64,000 nucleotides of DNA, from contig OX467083.1 of assembly GCA_950106755.1 (NCBI GenBank), forward strand, positions 25,663,029-25,727,028, given 5' to 3'. The position numbers and the translations under genes are program-made. The notes under the pieces were generated by a model, which saw only the letters and a list, made by a program, of their open reading frames with translations, was not told the origin of the DNA and ran no database searches. Source of the DNA: Climacium dendroides (Eukaryota; Streptophyta; Bryopsida; Hypnales; Climaciaceae). Shown here piece by piece: positions 47,606 through 59,421 of this stretch. The stretch's first letter is position 1; each line of letters opens with the position of its first letter.

Positions 47606-50290
47606 CACTACTAGAAAACACATATTCTATGACTGTGAAAATATGGCTAAAGATGACTCACAACTAGTCGCAATCATATTTTGACCTTGTACTTTATGGG
47701 TGTATAGTATATGCCTGTTGGGAACACCAAATACTTCATAGAAAACCATAGGCCATAGTGATTACATTTTTTGTTTTAGACAGCCCAAAGTAAAATTGGG
47801 CAAGGAAATTGTTGAAAAAGTACCTAGTCATATTTTTGGTTGAGTTATATATCCAATCATATTTTGGGGGGCAACCCTCAAAAAATATGGGCAATCCCCC
47901 CAAAATATGGTCAAACCATTGTTTAGGATTTTAAAATCCTAGAGCTTCTAAATTCTTAAAAATTAAAGTAGCATGAGGTTGAATAATTAGGAACACCAAA
48001 CAATACACATTAGATTAAAAAAAAAAATCTACTAAAAATAATATTTTGCTCATCCTTACTAATCCGCTCCTTAGTAAGACTATTTATTGGGAGATCTTTT
48101 GATGACTGGATCGTGCTTGTTACCGAACATTTGTAATTCATAGAAAAGTGTAATGGTATTTATAAATGTAAATAAATATATTATTATTAAGTGGTTAGAC
48201 TATGCACAAGACAAATTAACAATTTACTTTTTGGATTTTGAAACCTAATCACTACTTTTTTAGGATGTTGAAATCCTAGCCACTACTTTTCTAGGATTTT
48301 GAAATCTCAGCTACCACTTCTTTAGGGTTTTGAAAACCCTAACCGCCACTTCTTTAAAATTTTAAAACCCTAGCCACCACTTCTTCGGACTCTTCTTCCT
48401 TGCTTTGTGTTGTTTCTTACCTTTTATTTCTTGTTGCCTCTTGATTTTAATTCTTAGTTGTTGCCTTTTATTGCTCTTTAGTTTGTGGTTTAACTCTTGC
48501 TTCTTCTTGCTTTTTAGTTCATGTTTTTTGTTTCTTCTTGTTGCATCAAAATTCATTACAAAAAAATTAAATCCATTGACAAACTATGAGTTCATAGGGT
48601 ATCTAACAGACTTGATGGATTGAACGGGTTCAACGAGTTGAGGTAGTCAAAATAGTACCACGTGGGCTTCTTAGACTACACGCATTGCTAGTATTGGTTT
48701 GTAGCACATGGTTTATTAGGTTTTGGAGCAAGGCATGAAGGTCGCAGGAAAGTGGAAGGCTTGCGAAGGTTTAGCTAAAGCAGTTGATGCGGAAGCAAAA
48801 TTCTATTTTGGCAATGAGCCCACTTGGGTATTAAGGGTTTGCATAGACTGTTTGTTTGGCAATTTTTCAAAGAAATTAGGTAAAATGTGTTTTTGTTACA
48901 AATGAGAAGAATCGAGAGTTTATTTTTGCACTTGTGAGGTTTAATGGATTTGTAATACCAAAGTAGATTTTAGTTGTTCTGGAAGAACTAAACTACATTG
49001 AAAATTAGAGCTGAAGTGGATTTCGGGTTGAAGTCAATCTTTCTATTCATTACATTGAGATGAGATACAAATATGTTGGCATATCCACCACTCTAGTTGG
49101 AAATCACGTGAACATCAAAGCCCTAAAAGTCTTCATTAATTCCTCCTTTGAAGCGCTCTATAGATCAATTGCACATGCTCCTCTTGGGATAGCGAATTGA
49201 ATCACAACCAAGTTAGATTGTGTAATCATGTAAGCAACTTTCTACATTGGAGGGCATCATGATCATTAGTCTTTTGAAGCCAAGTAGATGAAGAACATAG
49301 TAATGTACTATACACCCAACATCCAAAGTAAATTTCAAGTTGAATTTTTCCAAACTACACACCAAACTAAAGCTCTACAACATTTGGTGCCTCATTAATT
49401 CTATGGCAGGATTTTGCTCTATTTGGATTTGGGAATTGTTGAACTTGCTTTGCTATTTTAGTAGTGAAATTAGGATTTTAGTGATTAAATGTAATAAAGG
49501 CCATCTAACAAAGATGGTTTTACTGAGCGATGGAGAGTAATATCCAAAGTGTAGTTTGGTATTATTTTACAAATTAGGATGGTGACAACATTCCCTTGAG
49601 AGTTGAAGTAAACTCATGGATTACTCTACAGCTAGGAGAGAGAGAGAGATAGACATGTCAAGGATGCAAACAAACATGGGCATGCCACTTCAAAAATTGT
49701 GCGCGAAGTAACTGCCACCAAGCATCTCCAATGACTGGTAGCCATGTTCTTGCCACGCTAGATTATTGTTGAGTCATAATTGTTGTGATTATAATTTGAA
49801 CCACAATTGATCTACAATTGTCAATTTCATCGACACCCACATGGGCTCTATGGGTTGGAATGGATTGGGCTGGGCTATGGTAGCTAGGATGGCTCACAAT
49901 TCACTTTAATTCTTTTTTTAACAACCTTCTTGAGGGTTCAAGTTTTTTTGTTAATACTCTCTTCTTCTTGCATTTTAACTCTTGCTTCTTCTTGCTCTTT
50001 AGTTCATGTTTCTTGTTTCTTCTTGTTGCATCAAAATTCTTTCTTCTTACATTTTAACTCTTGTTTCTTCTTGCCTTTTAGTTCTTGCTTTAACTCTTGG
50101 TTATTGTTATCTCTTAACACTTATCACTTTTTCCTTCTTTCCTTCTTTTTCATTTCATTACTATTATTATTCTTCTTACTTTAAACTTGTGCTACATTTT
50201 TTGTGCTGTTATAAATTTTTGAAGATTGAATTTTGTTGTTCATTCACTAAAAATTAACCTCCTATTTCTTTAATTGCATATGCACACATG
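47606..50290 (+). mobile_element. Degraded CACTA-family element related to 17555-19941
   Basis: The left end CACTACTAGAAAACA at 47606 is followed, in the same order as in the intact element, by a 'gactgtgaaaatatgg' segment and 'tatagtatatg..gggaacacc' (47705-47730 versus 17693-17715). Then come 'ttttgaaaccctagcc' phrases (48240-48380), a TTC-rich tract (48380-48545 and again 49930-50180), and 'ttgttcattcactaaaaatt' (about 50238 versus 18920). No matching right terminus with subterminal repeats was found, so the right end is lost. About 1.37 kb (48560-49925) interrupts the family sequence and is flanked by similar TTC-rich segments. Confidence 0.65.
48235..48385 (+). repeat. ~35-bp tandem repeats with CCCTAGCCAC phrase
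   Basis: Four to five imperfect units of the type 'ttttgaaaccctagccacc' plus 'acttcttta' run in tandem. Two such units also occur in the intact CACTA element at about 17945-18000, so the array expanded in this copy. Confidence 0.7.
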
Positions 50291-50298
50291 GAAAGTTG

Positions 50299-50370
50299 GT
50301 ATATTTTTGGCAATTGGTATTGGTACTTTTAGGGGTTGATATACGAGTACCAATTGCCAAAAATATAATT
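50299..50370. repeat. Perfect-arm hairpin, ~19-bp arms
   Basis: The phrase 'atatttttggcaattggta' is followed about 30 bp later by its reverse complement 'taccaattgccaaaaatat', making a strong hairpin. It sits at the distal edge of the degraded CACTA-related region. Function unknown; it may be a tiny MITE. Confidence 0.8.
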
Positions 50371-51786
50371 AAGTAGTAACTACAATATGCAAGCTTGTCT
50401 AGTTCAATTGTTTCACTAGAAAACTATCCCTATAAATAATTACAATAGTCTACTTTAAAATAGACCTTTTTAAGAATTGATTGCATTTGGAGGGGAGCTA
50501 AACCCTTCAAAACAGATTACATTAGTTGTCTAAAAATGAAAGAAATATTGTTGGGGATTGGTCCCTTTGGTATCAATGAATTCTTTCCTTTATGAATGGA
50601 AATTGTCCATGCATTTCAAAAAAACAAAAACTCCTTGAAATAATTTTCAATAAACTTTTATAGGAAGAAAAATGGAATTGGCATCTAATTTAAGTCATCT
50701 TGTATTTCTTGGACCTTTGTATATATCTCCAAAATCAATTATGAGAGCTTAAGAAGGTTTTATTGACTTCATAAATTGAAATTTTTGCATGAATTTTGTA
50801 GGTGTGGATGCTACTTATTGTAACCTACGTGTGAAGTTTTGTTTCACATCATTCTAATTAATATTGCAAAAGCTATTAGTTTTTTTTTAATTTCAATGTC
50901 AAATTGGACAAAAAAAAATATTAATTATTTTTTTGGAATTTATAGATTGATACCTACTTGAAAAAATTTGAACCGTTGAATTCCAAATATTGAGGTAAAA
51001 GTTATGAAGATTGTTATTTTGCTAGCAATGAAGGTAAAAAATCCATAAAAGACTTCTTTTGCTTTCAATTTTGGAATTCTTCAAATAAAAATAAAAATAA
51101 ACGATACTAATTTTTCATTAGAATATTTTTGCCATTGGGATTACCAATTCTAAAATTCTTTCAAAAGTTATTAGCATATTAGTTTTTCCTTTCATTTAGT
51201 AAAACCTTCCACTTCACCATTTTAAAAAAATGAATATTAAAGATTTTTTGATTAAATTTTTTAATATATATTTTCAACACGTTTTACAACTTGTTGAGTA
51301 AAATTCACAAGTTGTAGGACACAAGTTTTTATTTTTGAAAATGTTGAAAGACAAAACTTCACCTTTTGGAAGGACTAAAAAAACCTACATTTTGAAGTTT
51401 AGGCACATTGAACTTGCAATGAGTGGGAGTACTCACTCTAAAATTTTGGGACAATGTACTTGAACAAGTTAACTAAAAAATCATATGGTTGGTTTTGTTA
51501 AAAAATAAATATCGATGATTGAAGTTTTTGACCTTGCTTTGAGGACAAGTATTATGAAGTAGTTTTGGGCCTCTAAACACAATGGTCCTTTGGGGGTTAA
51601 TATAAAGACAATAACTCTTCTAGCATAAATGTTTCTATATCAAATTTCTTTGTGACCTCTTAGAATAAGTAATGGGCAATGAGCTTTTTTTTCAATTATG
51701 AAAACGAGCATTCGATCTTTTCTAGTGACACAACATTTGGAATAAAGAGGCTTCTTGTACAAGTATTTAAAACTCCATATGTTGTT
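50371..51786. other. AT-rich gene-free block
   Basis: I see no gene or clear repeat architecture in this stretch. Confidence 0.4.
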
Positions 51787-51970
51787 AACCAATGTGATAT
51801 CATACTACTGAAATGAGTCTTCTGTAATATCACATTTTACACTATGATATTACAAAAGTCTAATACCTCTGTAATATCACATTTATACACAATGTGATAT
51901 TATAGAGTTCCAACGACCATTTCACCTCTGTAATATCATACAATGTAAAAATGTGATATTACAAAGGTAC
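51787..51970. repeat. Cluster of three consecutive palindromes
   Basis: Three hairpins share the arm CTGTAATATCACATT: 51823-51854, 51867-51907 and 51925-51967, spaced about 51 bp apart. A lone half-arm 'aatgtgatatcat' lies at 51791. Arms match at about 14-17 positions each. It is probably an internally duplicated MITE; no target duplication was defined. Confidence 0.8.
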
Positions 51971-54930
51971 AATGATGTTATGAAGGTTTTATATTTCTTG
52001 GCTTCACACTTCATTTTACTTTCACAATTCTATGATTTTTTAAGCTTTGAATGTTTTCAATGCTAATGTTCTTTTCTTACTACCAAATGATTTGAAGCTT
52101 TGTTAGATTGAAGCAATTTTGGATTCTACAACAAAGTATTTACAAAGTCTTTACAATTTGACAAATTTGCATTTCAATTCTTCAATTTTGGTCACCATAG
52201 TTTGTGAGTGAATAAATTTATCAAGTGGTGGTGTCCTTGTAATGTTTTCATGTTTGCAAAGATTTTTTTGTGAAAATTATGATATAAAGATTTTCTTTAA
52301 TTATTTTTTATTGCACAATATATGTATTTTCAAAGAATATTGTATGAAGATGTCAGTGTTTTCATTTAAAGATTATACATACTTTATTAATCTACCATTT
52401 ATCACATGAGAAATTGATGAAAGTAATATAGTTAATGCGTAGCAAAGCAAGCGCCAACTACTGGTGTATACATTAAAAATGGATCGTTCTCAATATTGAA
52501 AAACTGAGAATATGAAAGTAGAAAAAATGTCATTGGTAAGGGTGAAGTTTAGGACTTAAGACATTTTAGAAATAGTTGACCCTGTTTAAATGAAAATTTT
52601 GCACTAAAAGTAGTTTTTGGGGGACAATTATATAATGTATTGTGTTAGTTACGTGCATGCCAAAATGAAATGAGGAATTTTGCAATAAATGCTAAAATTG
52701 TCCAAACTACTTAGATTTTTTGGGCAACATAACTTTGACCTAGGCATCTAATTATAATATTTTTACATTCCTACTATAGAGGTGAATTTCTCCATCTTAT
52801 GTCAAATTTTCAAAAGCATTTGTTCATTTTTGACTTCATCATCACCTATCCAGATTTTAATTGTCTTTTGAATGGACATTCTTTTAATTCCTTTATGAGT
52901 TAAATAAATAGTTTTCAATCTTTGCACCTCAGTCAAATGTAGAATATCAAATTCAAGACTTGATCAAACTACATCCCATGTCTTAAGTCTTTCAAAATTC
53001 TAAAAATATAATTAAATTGTACATAGTAATTAGACTTGGGACTTCACACTATATTCCCAAGTACGTTTCATGCCCCAAACTTGGTGCACCAAAAATGTAT
53101 ACATAGCAATACTTTTGGAAGGTTTTTTTAGTTCTTGAGAAGTAAGAGTTGGATCATGAGTAAATTGGGTTTAGTAAAAATGGTGACCCAACTTTGGCTT
53201 TAAATCCCATCTATTGTGTTGTATTGAAAATAAAAAAATGAAGGGTCCCTATGGGATGATTTTGTGGAAAAATCTCTCCATGGCAAATTCATTGCTTAAA
53301 GTGCCTCCAAAATAGTTTTAAAAAACTTTTTGAATAAACATTGACATATAATTTTCATTTAGTATTATTCATGAAAAAACTTGGGACTTGGATTTGGGAT
53401 TTTGACCTTCATTCTATAAAGTTCCAAATTCCACATATGATTATTTTTTATTCACAACCTACAACCTAAAAAAGTTGAGATTTGGCCTTGATGTGGGACT
53501 TGGAGAAACAAGATGTGAGACATAATAAAGGGAATTACAATAGGAAGCCTTCACTTTTCCAACTCATTGAGAAAATGCTTGCAAAAAAAGATGAGTAAAT
53601 AACCAAGAATCTTTTCCCAAACTTGTTGAAAACTCTTGTATTTATTCTAAGAAATGCATAATGCGTTTTCCAACTTGTTCAACTCTTCAGATTCCACTAC
53701 CCCTAAGAGTGGTTGCAAAAGTGTGTAATACAACTATAGATAAAAATTTAAGAAGAACTTGGAGTTTGAATAGGATAGGAAGTCTTTAAATTTTTTGGTG
53801 GAGTATCATTTGGAAAAGTTTAATTTTGAAAATATAAATGGATGTGGAAGTTAGCTGGAGCCATTTATACAAACATGATTTTGGTAGAAAAACATTGCAT
53901 AGTGCATAAAAAAGTGCAAAAGTTGTGAGATGTACAAGTTACATGTGTACCTAAAGGGAACAACAAACACAATTGAGGATAATTTTGAGGGGAACGATGT
54001 CAAAAAAGTATCTTTTTGACTTACCATTGCGGTGAAAGAAGAGTGTCTGAAATAAATATGATGCATTTATCTTTGTATAATAGAATTTTGCATATATTGG
54101 TAATCAAAGTTTATCCATAGGATTTTATAGGAAAATTTTCCTATTCACTTGGATGTGGTACTTATAGCCTATAGGTGTGGTTTCAATTTTTTTTTAATGA
54201 AGAATATTGCATTTAAGAATATGCGGCATTTTCAATAAAAGATTCCATACATCCAAAATCTAGTTGTTTAATCAATAATGCTCATATTTTTGGATATTAA
54301 ATAAAAATAAAAATAAATGTTATTTTTCTATTTGACAACATTACCACCATATGTTCGTAATCCAAAGTGTCTCATTTTTTTTTCTTTTCTTTGTGACTAT
54401 CTCAATGCATTGCATTTCACACTTTTTCATACATCTAAGACAAAACCTATTTATATGCTTCCTTTTATTACAGTTTTTTTCAATGGAGATTATCTATCAT
54501 GGTCATTTTTTACACATGGCATGTCCATCACATACTCTTCCATTTCATATAGTAGTATTTCACACATCTACTTAGATTTTTTCTATCTCAAAAAAGATTC
54601 CTTCAATATTTTCATTGTAGCCAATATTGCCTTGGGATTGAAATGATTGAGCACTTGTAAGGTAGTCCCCCTTCTAAGACGTGAATGACCCCAAATTGCC
54701 ATCATTATCCTTGGGTACATCTCCAAAATCAATATGTATCTATGTGGAAGCAATGATTTTAGAATTTCTACCCTTTACAGCTTTTGCATTGGATATTCAA
54801 ATGTCATGTTTTTTCGTGCATTGGAACTTCTTTTCACTTGCCAATAAGAAAATAGAAAAGATTGACCACTATAATAATAGTCACTAGACACAATAGCCGG
54901 AAGGGTGATCACATTAAAGAGTTAAAGTAG
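51971..54930. other. AT-rich gene-free block
   Basis: About 3 kb without a recognisable gene. Short open frames (for example 54317-54646, rich in Phe, Ser and Tyr) look like AT-rich by-products. No clear element borders were seen. Confidence 0.4.
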
Positions 54931-54934
54931 GACT

Positions 54935-55630
54935 ATCCATTCCTGACTGGATACCCATATCCAACTTGTAGGGTGTAGTTATTTCCAACCAAGGTTGGAA
55001 CAAATTTCCAACTGCACTAGAAATGTGTTTTTTCTTCTTTTTCAAGGTTGGGACTAGTAAGGTCACTACACATGTTTATTTTATTGAGCAAGAAAGTAGG
55101 AAGTAATGAGTAGGAAAATAGTTCTTGAATGATTGGATTAGATAACTTAAGACATTGGACATGAGTCCAAACCACCTTCTGCCTTTCTAAATTGTAGTAA
55201 TTTCAATTCAAACAATCAAATTACCAAATTTTTGACAATCCCCATCATTTCTATCTCTACATTTCCAAAAATATTTTCTTTACCTTACACTAGGGGAGAT
55301 ATACCCATTGTCAACCTCGACCCATACCCAATCTGTAGGAGGCATTGTTTCCAACCAAGGTTGGATCACATTTCCAACCAAAGCTAGAAATGTGTTTTTA
55401 TCTCTTTTTGAAGGTTGGGACTAATAAGATCATGACATGTGTTCCAAAGCAGTGAGCAACAAAGTAGGAAGTAGTGAATGGAAAGTAGTTCTTGAATGAT
55501 TAGAATTGGAAAACTCTAAACATTGGCTATGGGCTCTAAGCACTTTTGGGCTCCCAAAATTCATAGTAATTTCAGTTTTAGTAATAAAATTCTGAAAAAT
55601 TTGCAATCCCCATATTTCCTATCTTTCTAA
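54935..55630. repeat. Tandem duplication, ~366-bp unit
   Basis: The phrase 'ttccaaccaaggttgga' starts at 54983 and 55349, a period of 366 bp. Further shared landmarks in order are 'ctagaaatgtgttttt', 'aaggttgggact', 'aaagtaggaagta' and 'agttcttgaatgatt'. The copies are clearly diverged, so the duplication is old. No coding sequence. Confidence 0.85.
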
Positions 55631-56644
55631 GTTACATGGGAAAATTTTGTCATGCCTTAAATCACTAATCCGTTAAGTGATGAGATATGGGTACATTTAC
55701 CTTACTTTAACATCATGTCCACATTTTCTTATGTGATCGGTTATGGGTGTCTTCACCTTAGATATTGTGACTCCCCTAATGCGAAACACCCTCAGTGTGC
55801 CACTTGGCAAGTGCTTGCTACATTTGAAGCACTTGTGTGTTGCCCACACGCAGGCAACTTTGGTGACCATTGCACTAACGAATGAATCACCGATTGTTGC
55901 ACGGCATTCTCTACATTCATCCACTTGTCCTGAGTCTTGAGTGGAGCTCTCAGATTTTCATCCACTGCACCCTACAATACCCATACAACACCCATCCAAT
56001 GCAGACTGGCCTTTCCATGTCGGTCAGCTTTGGCAACACTGTAGTTCTTATCCACCACTTCAATAGTGATGAGCCCTAATAGTATCAAGTGAAAAAATTG
56101 TGCTTTGCTCAATTCCAAGGCTCGGATTTCTGCGTTTGTGCAACAACAGTCCACAGGTCGCTTCGTTTACCCAGCTTTGATCAAGTCTTGCTGCACTTGT
56201 GAGGTGGGTCGCTGGTCCGTAATGCGATGCGATTCCAGCTGCATGAATTGGGGGATTCCACCCAACTTGCATTGCAGCAAAAAAGTTTGAAGCATGACAG
56301 GGGATTCTCGAAGTTGCTTTGTGAAAATGTGTTTGGAGTGGAGCATGATTGGGGATTCTCGAAGTTGCTATGTGAAAATGTGTTTGGTTTGGAGCATGAT
56401 TGGGGATTCTCGATGTAGTTGTTCCAATGCTTATTGAGCTTGCAAGGTCCGCGCGTTGTAATTCAGTAACAATATTTTAGTCCACTTGGATGGTTCTTTG
56501 GGATACTTCCTCACGAGGGAGTATTCCAATTTTCGCCCAGTTTGTGCTCTTTTCTACGATGAACAGCTCATTGAAGTACTGATGCAGGAGGAATTGAGGT
56601 TGGAGGCGTTTTGAATTGGCTCGGAGCTTGAAAGAGCAGGAAGG
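55631..56644 (+). promoter_or_regulatory. Upstream region of the ferredoxin-thioredoxin reductase gene
   Basis: Composition rises from AT-rich to mixed towards the ATG at 56645. No separate gene is recognised. A 57-bp tandem repeat lies at 56287-56420. The 5' UTR is probably in the last few hundred bases, but no transcription start could be fixed. Confidence 0.4.
56287..56420. repeat. ~57-bp tandem repeat, 2.4 copies
   Basis: The phrase 'ggggattctcgaagttgct' recurs with 'gtgaaaatgtgtttgg' and 'gagcatga', in two full copies and one partial copy ending at about 56420. The copies are nearly identical, so the array is young. It lies about 230-360 bp upstream of the reductase ATG. Confidence 0.9.
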
Positions 56645-58736
56645 ATGGCTTGCTTGATGGCTGATGCGAGGATGGTAGGCGTCTTTACGCCATCCCAGCT
56701 GAGCAGCCGCTCTTCCTTTTGTTCGCAGTCTAGCGGACTTTTAGGAACTTGCACGCCTGTTTCTGTTGCTCCAAAGAGTCTCGTTGTTCGGGCAGGAGGT
56801 ATGAAATTGCTCCGATATGCTTCTGGCGGGGAGAGGTTTTGATTTCATTTGAGCTCTGTTTTGTCTTTCCACTGAGTACTCTTTTTGCTACGAAACTAAG
56901 GAGTATGGCATTGGACGTGGAATAGCTGTCTCTTAAAATTATCTTGTCCCAGGCAACATCTGTTAGTTTTCCGGACAAATTATTTCCGAGGCAATGGGAC
57001 GTAGCAATTAATGCTTCGCAAAGGACCTTCATCACTGTAGGTTGACAAAGTTCTCAATAAGTGTAATAGATTCATATAGTCTTCTGTTCAGTTAAAGGTA
57101 ATGTAATGTAAATGATTTTCAGTTTATGTTAGTGCGATGTGAGTATCTTTAGCACTAACTTGATATTACATTGGCAACTATTAAGTTAACATTCGTTCAG
57201 CATGAATTTGACCTTAATTTTATATATCATTTTAACATTGACGTAATGTTCTACTCTGTATTGAGTTAAAATTAACTTAGCAGCAGCTTTGTGAATCCAA
57301 TCTTCTGAGATGCGTACCTTCAGACTGTGACTGGGGATGATGTTGCCTACTCAATCGTATGGATTTCTAGGGAATCCATATTTTGGAGCTCAATTTGCGT
57401 ATTAGTTTGGCATGAACTAGCATTATGGCATTTCCTTAGACTGTGTAATTTCGTATTGATCAATATTTCAATGTTCATATCGCTTGTTCTGCTTGTTCAA
57501 CCCGTAGAGAGTTTTCATTAGGAATTGGGAGTAAGCTTATACAGTAAATTTTTTTTTCTATTATTGGGTTTTGCGATTTAGAAATTGATTTGCAACACAG
57601 GGTCAGTTCTTTTACGGATTGGTGCCTGAAGTTTGGGTCGGATGCAATAGCAGGAGAGCCATCTGACAAGTCTCTGGAAGTTATGCGCAAATTTTCGGAA
57701 CAATATGCAAGGAAATCAGACACTTTCTTCTGCGCGGACAAGGGTGTCACTGCCGTTGTCGTCAAGGTGGGGGGCCTCTTCGTATTTCTCTTACTACTGT
57801 ATTCCATTAACTGGCGTTTTATGTTTGGATCTAGAACCTTCCTTTTCAGTGGGGATTGCTACTAGACCTCGAGTGATATTCGAATTGTATTATTGTATTT
57901 CTTGATTGCACTCGGGCACTGAAATGGCTGGTTGTTTCGCAGGGCTTGGCAGAGCATAAAGATTCTTTAGGCGCGCCTCTTTGTCCGTGCAGGTATGTCC
58001 TTTTTTTGCCGGAGTGCCTTCAATTCTTCCTCTTTTTTTTCCCCCCACTGACCTTGCAGAAATTGGCCTTTGAGGTTCCATTTTTCAAATTGTAAAAGGA
58101 TTATGTAGGGTTTAGGCAGGATTGTTTCATTCTTGCGAAGTTGCATTGTCTCACACTTTTGTTGATTGCTTAGGCATTACGATGACAAGGTGGCTGAAGT
58201 TCAGCAAGGCTTTTGGAACTGTCCTTGTGTTCCTATGCGTGAGAGGAAGGAGTGCCATTGCATGTTGTTCTTAACGCCTGATAATGACTTTGCAGGACAA
58301 GAACAGGTATATTTCTATGCATCTGAACATGAGTTGCCTTTCCTCTCCAGTCATGAACAGCTTATTTCAAAATTTCCTGTTATCAAAGTAGTTGTGAAAC
58401 TTTGTTGAGTTTTGACCAAGTAAAAAAAAACTTAAAATGCTCATGTGCTGCTTACCTAGAATTCCAGTGTTTGAAACTTGAAAACACTGGTATATTGGAA
58501 ACGATTTTGCTTCAAGAATGTTGATGAAATTTTGATTAAAACCTTTTGAACACGACAATTGACGGAGGGTTAAGTTTGTGGACAGGGATGCCAGTGGCAA
58601 TGTTGTAGGTCAGTGTTCTGTGAATGAAATTTACATGCGCTTCTCACCGTCTTTCTCACTCACTCTATTTTTGTGGTGATTTTGGTGTCAGAAACTTTCG
58701 TTGGACGAGATTACAGAGTTCACGAAAAACGCTTGA
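56645..58736 (+). CDS. FTRC: Ferredoxin-thioredoxin reductase catalytic chain, chloroplast
   Basis: Five exons (56645-56798, 57582-57766, 57943-57992, 58174-58306, 58692-58736) with GT-AG borders and consistent phase give about 188 residues. The enzyme passes electrons from photosynthetic ferredoxin to thioredoxins in the stroma through a [4Fe-4S] centre and a redox disulfide. All six expected cysteines are present as CPC (127, 129), CPC (146, 148) and CHC (157, 159), with spacings of 16 and 8 residues between motifs, exactly the family pattern. Conserved segments include 'MRKFSEQYARKS', 'GFWNCPCVPMRERKECHC' and 'LTPDNDFAG'. The N-terminus is Ser-rich and ends 'SLVVRAG', like a chloroplast transit peptide. 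About 25 residues between that and the domain start (EPSDKS, residue 77) are unusual. The exon 2 acceptor (57580-57581) was chosen because the nearer one at 57599-57600 breaks the frame. Confidence 0.93.
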
Positions 58737-59240
58737 AATCTTTTCGAATGTGACATTTGTACCATGTTTTTTCTGTATTGGCTTCTGTGAATTGTAGTGG
58801 ACCTCGTTTCTTGTTGCCATAATGTGGCACAAGTTGATGGTCTTATATCAGTAGCTTCTTTATTGATATTTTCAGAGTGTAAAGTTTGCGTTGGAATGTA
58901 ACATATATCGTAGTTTAGTCCCTCGAGGGCCACGAGAATCGCTCTTGTACTCTTTCCATGAGAAGATCAACTGCTCCCATTATAGTTTGTACTCATGTGC
59001 AATCAATCATTTTTGTCTTTTTGAGTCCTGCAAATGCTCTTCAATTTGCCCTCTCCGTAGAAAAATCTTTTCAGGAGCTTTAAAACAAGCAGCTACTTTA
59101 CAATAAGTTCTGGCACATTGTGCTCACCTTTTCAGTAGCTATAAAGAATAAAAAACAGGAGTAAAATGCTCAAACTTCCTCACATCCACTGTAGCTTTTG
59201 TTAATGCAAGGCTCCTTCCCTTTCATCCAGAGCCTAAGTA
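58737..59240 (+). other. 3' UTR and flank of the reductase gene
   Basis: Follows the TGA at 58734-58736. It probably contains the 3' UTR. No other gene is seen. Confidence 0.4.
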
Positions 59241-59241
59241 A

Positions 59242-59421
59242 GGCAACTACACCTAAAATGGACCACTCCTCAAAATCGGACCCCTATTTTTGAAGGGAAA
59301 TTGAATACTCAAAATGGTGTACATGACAAGGACAAATGTAAGGTAAATTTTGAGTAGTGTGCAACTCTATTTACAGTTCTATGGAGGTGACAATTTTTCA
59401 AGTGGTCAATTTTGGGTACGC
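59242..59421. mobile_element. ~180-bp MITE with imperfect TIRs
   Basis: The left end 'tacacctaaaatggaccact' (about 59248) is the imperfect inverted match of the right end 'agtggtcaattttgggtacg' (59401-59420). The arms are about 30 bp. The interior is non-coding. Target duplication not defined. Confidence 0.7.

Noticed and set aside
54317..54646. 109-codon frame rich in Phe and Ser
   Set aside because: Low-complexity AT-rich sequence with no domain; likely chance.
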